DNA from: Lachnospiraceae bacterium
GTDB taxonomy: Bacteria > Bacillota_A > Clostridia > Lachnospirales > Lachnospiraceae
NCBI GenBank assembly: GCA_009774655.1
Contig: VSOD01000283.1
Location: forward strand, 1-5,681
Reading direction: 5' to 3'
Length of the DNA: 5,681 nucleotides
Shown here: piece by piece, positions 4,585 to 5,681 of the stretch
How the letters are laid out: each line of letters opens with the position of its first letter
Numbering within the stretch: position 1 is the first letter of the stretch
Made by a program: the position numbers and the translations under genes
The notes under the pieces: generated by a model
What the model was told of the DNA's origin: nothing
Database searches by the model: none
Seen by the model: the letters and a program-made list of their open reading frames with translations, nothing else

Positions 4585-5681
4585 TTACACAAGTCTGATA
4601 ATCTCTCCAATCTTCAGATCCGGATTCTCAATGCCCTTAAACATGATCTTACAGATATAATAATAGAAATACTCCAGCTGCTCCTTCGTATACGCCTTCG
4701 TCTGGTGCTCGAAGCTGAAATCCAGCCCATTGTCCTCCGCTCTGTGCATCACCGTCAGATACAGCCCGTCCGAATAATATCCGTTGCAGTACCGCTTTGT
4801 CTTGTAGCGGATGCCTCCTAAATCCGTCAGTCCTTTTTCCCGCAGGGTGGCCGGCTGATAGGTGAGGGACACCGTCTCATACCCCATCCCGCGCGGCAGC
4901 TTATACAGCTGGCTCCTGTAGCCAAGATACTCTCCGGGGTTGAAATTCACATACCGGAACACCTCATTCTGCTTATCCCTGATCTCGAAGATACCTTCCA
5001 GGAAGGTCTTATCCTCAGGAATGACCGTTCTGAACGGGAAACAGTGAATCCTCGTACCGCCCGACTTTTTCTCCTGTAAGGTAGCCCGGCGCGCATAAGC
5101 GATCTGCATGGACACATCGTCACACGTGTTGATCTTCTGTAAATAGGTACGGATGCCCATCACCAGCAGACACTGCAGGGAAATATGCTGCTGTTCACAG
5201 AAAGTCATCAGTCTTCTGGTAGGCTCTTCTTCCAGATGGAAAACGTCGATAGCCGCCGCGAAGCTGTCCGATCCGGTGGGCGCTGCCCGCAGATTCGGAT
5301 TGCCAGTCGCCGCCCTGGCTTCCTCCAGCTTCTTCGGTCCTTCGATCCCGTTGTAGATCGGCTCCGACTCCTCGATCAGCTTGTGGAAATAAGCCCGGTC
5401 TCTCGCCTGCGCTTTGCTGCCAGCCTCATAAGCCAGATCCTTCTCCACCTGTTCGATATAAGAACGCATATCCGCCGGATAAGGAATCCCCTCGAAATTC
5501 GCGTTACAGTATAACTCGATCACATCCTTCATAAAACCGATCAGCGACTGTGCATCGAGAAATCTGTGGTCACCCACAAGGAACATACCCTCAAAACCGT
5601 CCGGAGTCTTGATGATAACGACCTTGTTCATCGGCGCATCTTCCTGGTCAAAAGGCACCCGCGTCCACGCCGTCATCTCCG
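4585..5681 (-). CDS. Condensation-domain-like acyltransferase, 5' end beyond the window
   Basis: The reading frame is open to the right edge and codes for at least 364 residues. Numbering here starts at the first visible Met (5676). Residues 35-44, GDHRFLDAQS, match the condensation-domain HHxxxDG signature with His37 as the likely catalytic base and Asp41 as the structural partner. The usual first His is Asp36 and the final Gly is Ala42. Downstream, QIAYARRAT (191-199) and HCFPFRTVIPED (211-222) sit where this fold has its latch-type motifs. In full domains the motif lies about 130 residues from the start, so roughly 90-100 residues are missing here; Met at 5676 is not the true start. Family members join a carrier-bound acyl group to an amine, alcohol or second acyl group (NRPS C domains, PapA-type enzymes). 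With the ACP 33 bases downstream and the acyl-AMP ligase next, it probably catalyses the final transfer. The acceptor is unknown. Confidence 0.75.
   Translation of the reverse strand, partial: EMTAWTRVPFDQEDAPMNKVVIIKTPDGFEGMFLVGDHRFLDAQSLIGFMKDVIELYCNANFEGIPYPADMRSYIEQVEKDLAYEAGSKAQARDRAYFHKLIEESEPIYNGIEGPKKLEEARAATGNPNLRAAPTGSDSFAAAIDVFHLEEEPTRRLMTFCEQQHISLQCLLVMGIRTYLQKINTCDDVSMQIAYARRATLQEKKSGGTRIHCFPFRTVIPEDKTFLEGIFEIRDKQNEVFRYVNFNPGEYLGYRSQLYKLPRGMGYETVSLTYQPATLREKGLTDLGGIRYKTKRYCNGYYSDGLYLTVMHRAEDNGLDFSFEHQTKAYTKEQLEYFYYYICKIMFKGIENPDLKIGEIIRLV

Noticed and set aside
5674..5681. ATG at 5676 as the true start of the condensation-like protein, with GGAG just before it
   Set aside because: GGAG directly touches the ATG, so the spacing is wrong. 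The catalytic His would then be at residue 37 instead of about 130, and the frame is open to the edge. The gene continues beyond the window.
1..5681. CRISPR array, rRNA or tRNA genes, riboswitch
   Set aside because: No regularly spaced repeats, no rRNA-like stretches and no tRNA cloverleaf were seen. The only leader visible in full, before the 1804 gene, is about 34 bases and too short for a riboswitch.

Overview
The window looks like chromosomal DNA from a gut-type Clostridia, most likely Lachnospiraceae. The basis is the mid-GC codon use, strong AGGAGG/AGGGGG ribosome binding sites, a PF13189-type cytidylate kinase-like protein, an anti-sigma-like DUF4367-type membrane protein, and stand-alone condensation/ACP/AMP-ligase genes. 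This is inference from protein style; no marker gene is present.

Layout. On the + strand, 4-1467 encodes a single-pass membrane protein with two extracytoplasmic domains, perhaps the partner of a sigma factor just outside the window. The 336-base gap 1468-1803 holds a near-perfect 22-bp hairpin (1504-1553), the decayed start of a GNAT acetyltransferase on the - strand (1554-1644), a possible relic promoter for it, and a near-consensus sigma-A promoter (TTGAGA-N17-TATAAT). That promoter drives the + strand cytidylate kinase-like gene 1804-2400. The gap 2401-2580 lies between convergent genes and holds two GC-rich hairpins and a pyrimidine-rich tract. From there to the right edge everything is on the - strand and reads right to left: a condensation-domain-like acyltransferase (4585 to beyond 5681, 5' end cut by the window), an acyl carrier protein (4327-4551) and an acyl-AMP ligase (2581-4119).

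How the genes work together. The three - strand genes form a minimal stand-alone C / T / A set. The ligase would activate a carboxylic acid (probably a fatty acid) as acyl-AMP. The ACP would carry it on Ser34-phosphopantetheine, and the condensation-like enzyme would pass it to an amine or alcohol. An N-acyl amide or ester product is inferred, not shown.

Most notable observation. The ACP-ligase gap contains a 141-bp palindromic insertion (4139-4279). It has perfect 11-bp terminal inverted repeats (GTAACAGTTCA / TGAACTGTTAC), abutted on both sides by a perfect 8-bp direct repeat (CTTTCTTC). It has three internal hairpins and no coding capacity. This is the signature of a MITE. The GTAA ends and 8-bp duplication fit mobilisation by an IS66-type transposase. 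It sits inside the operon, directly against the ligase ribosome binding site. All three complete intergenic gaps longer than 100 bp carry strong palindromes.
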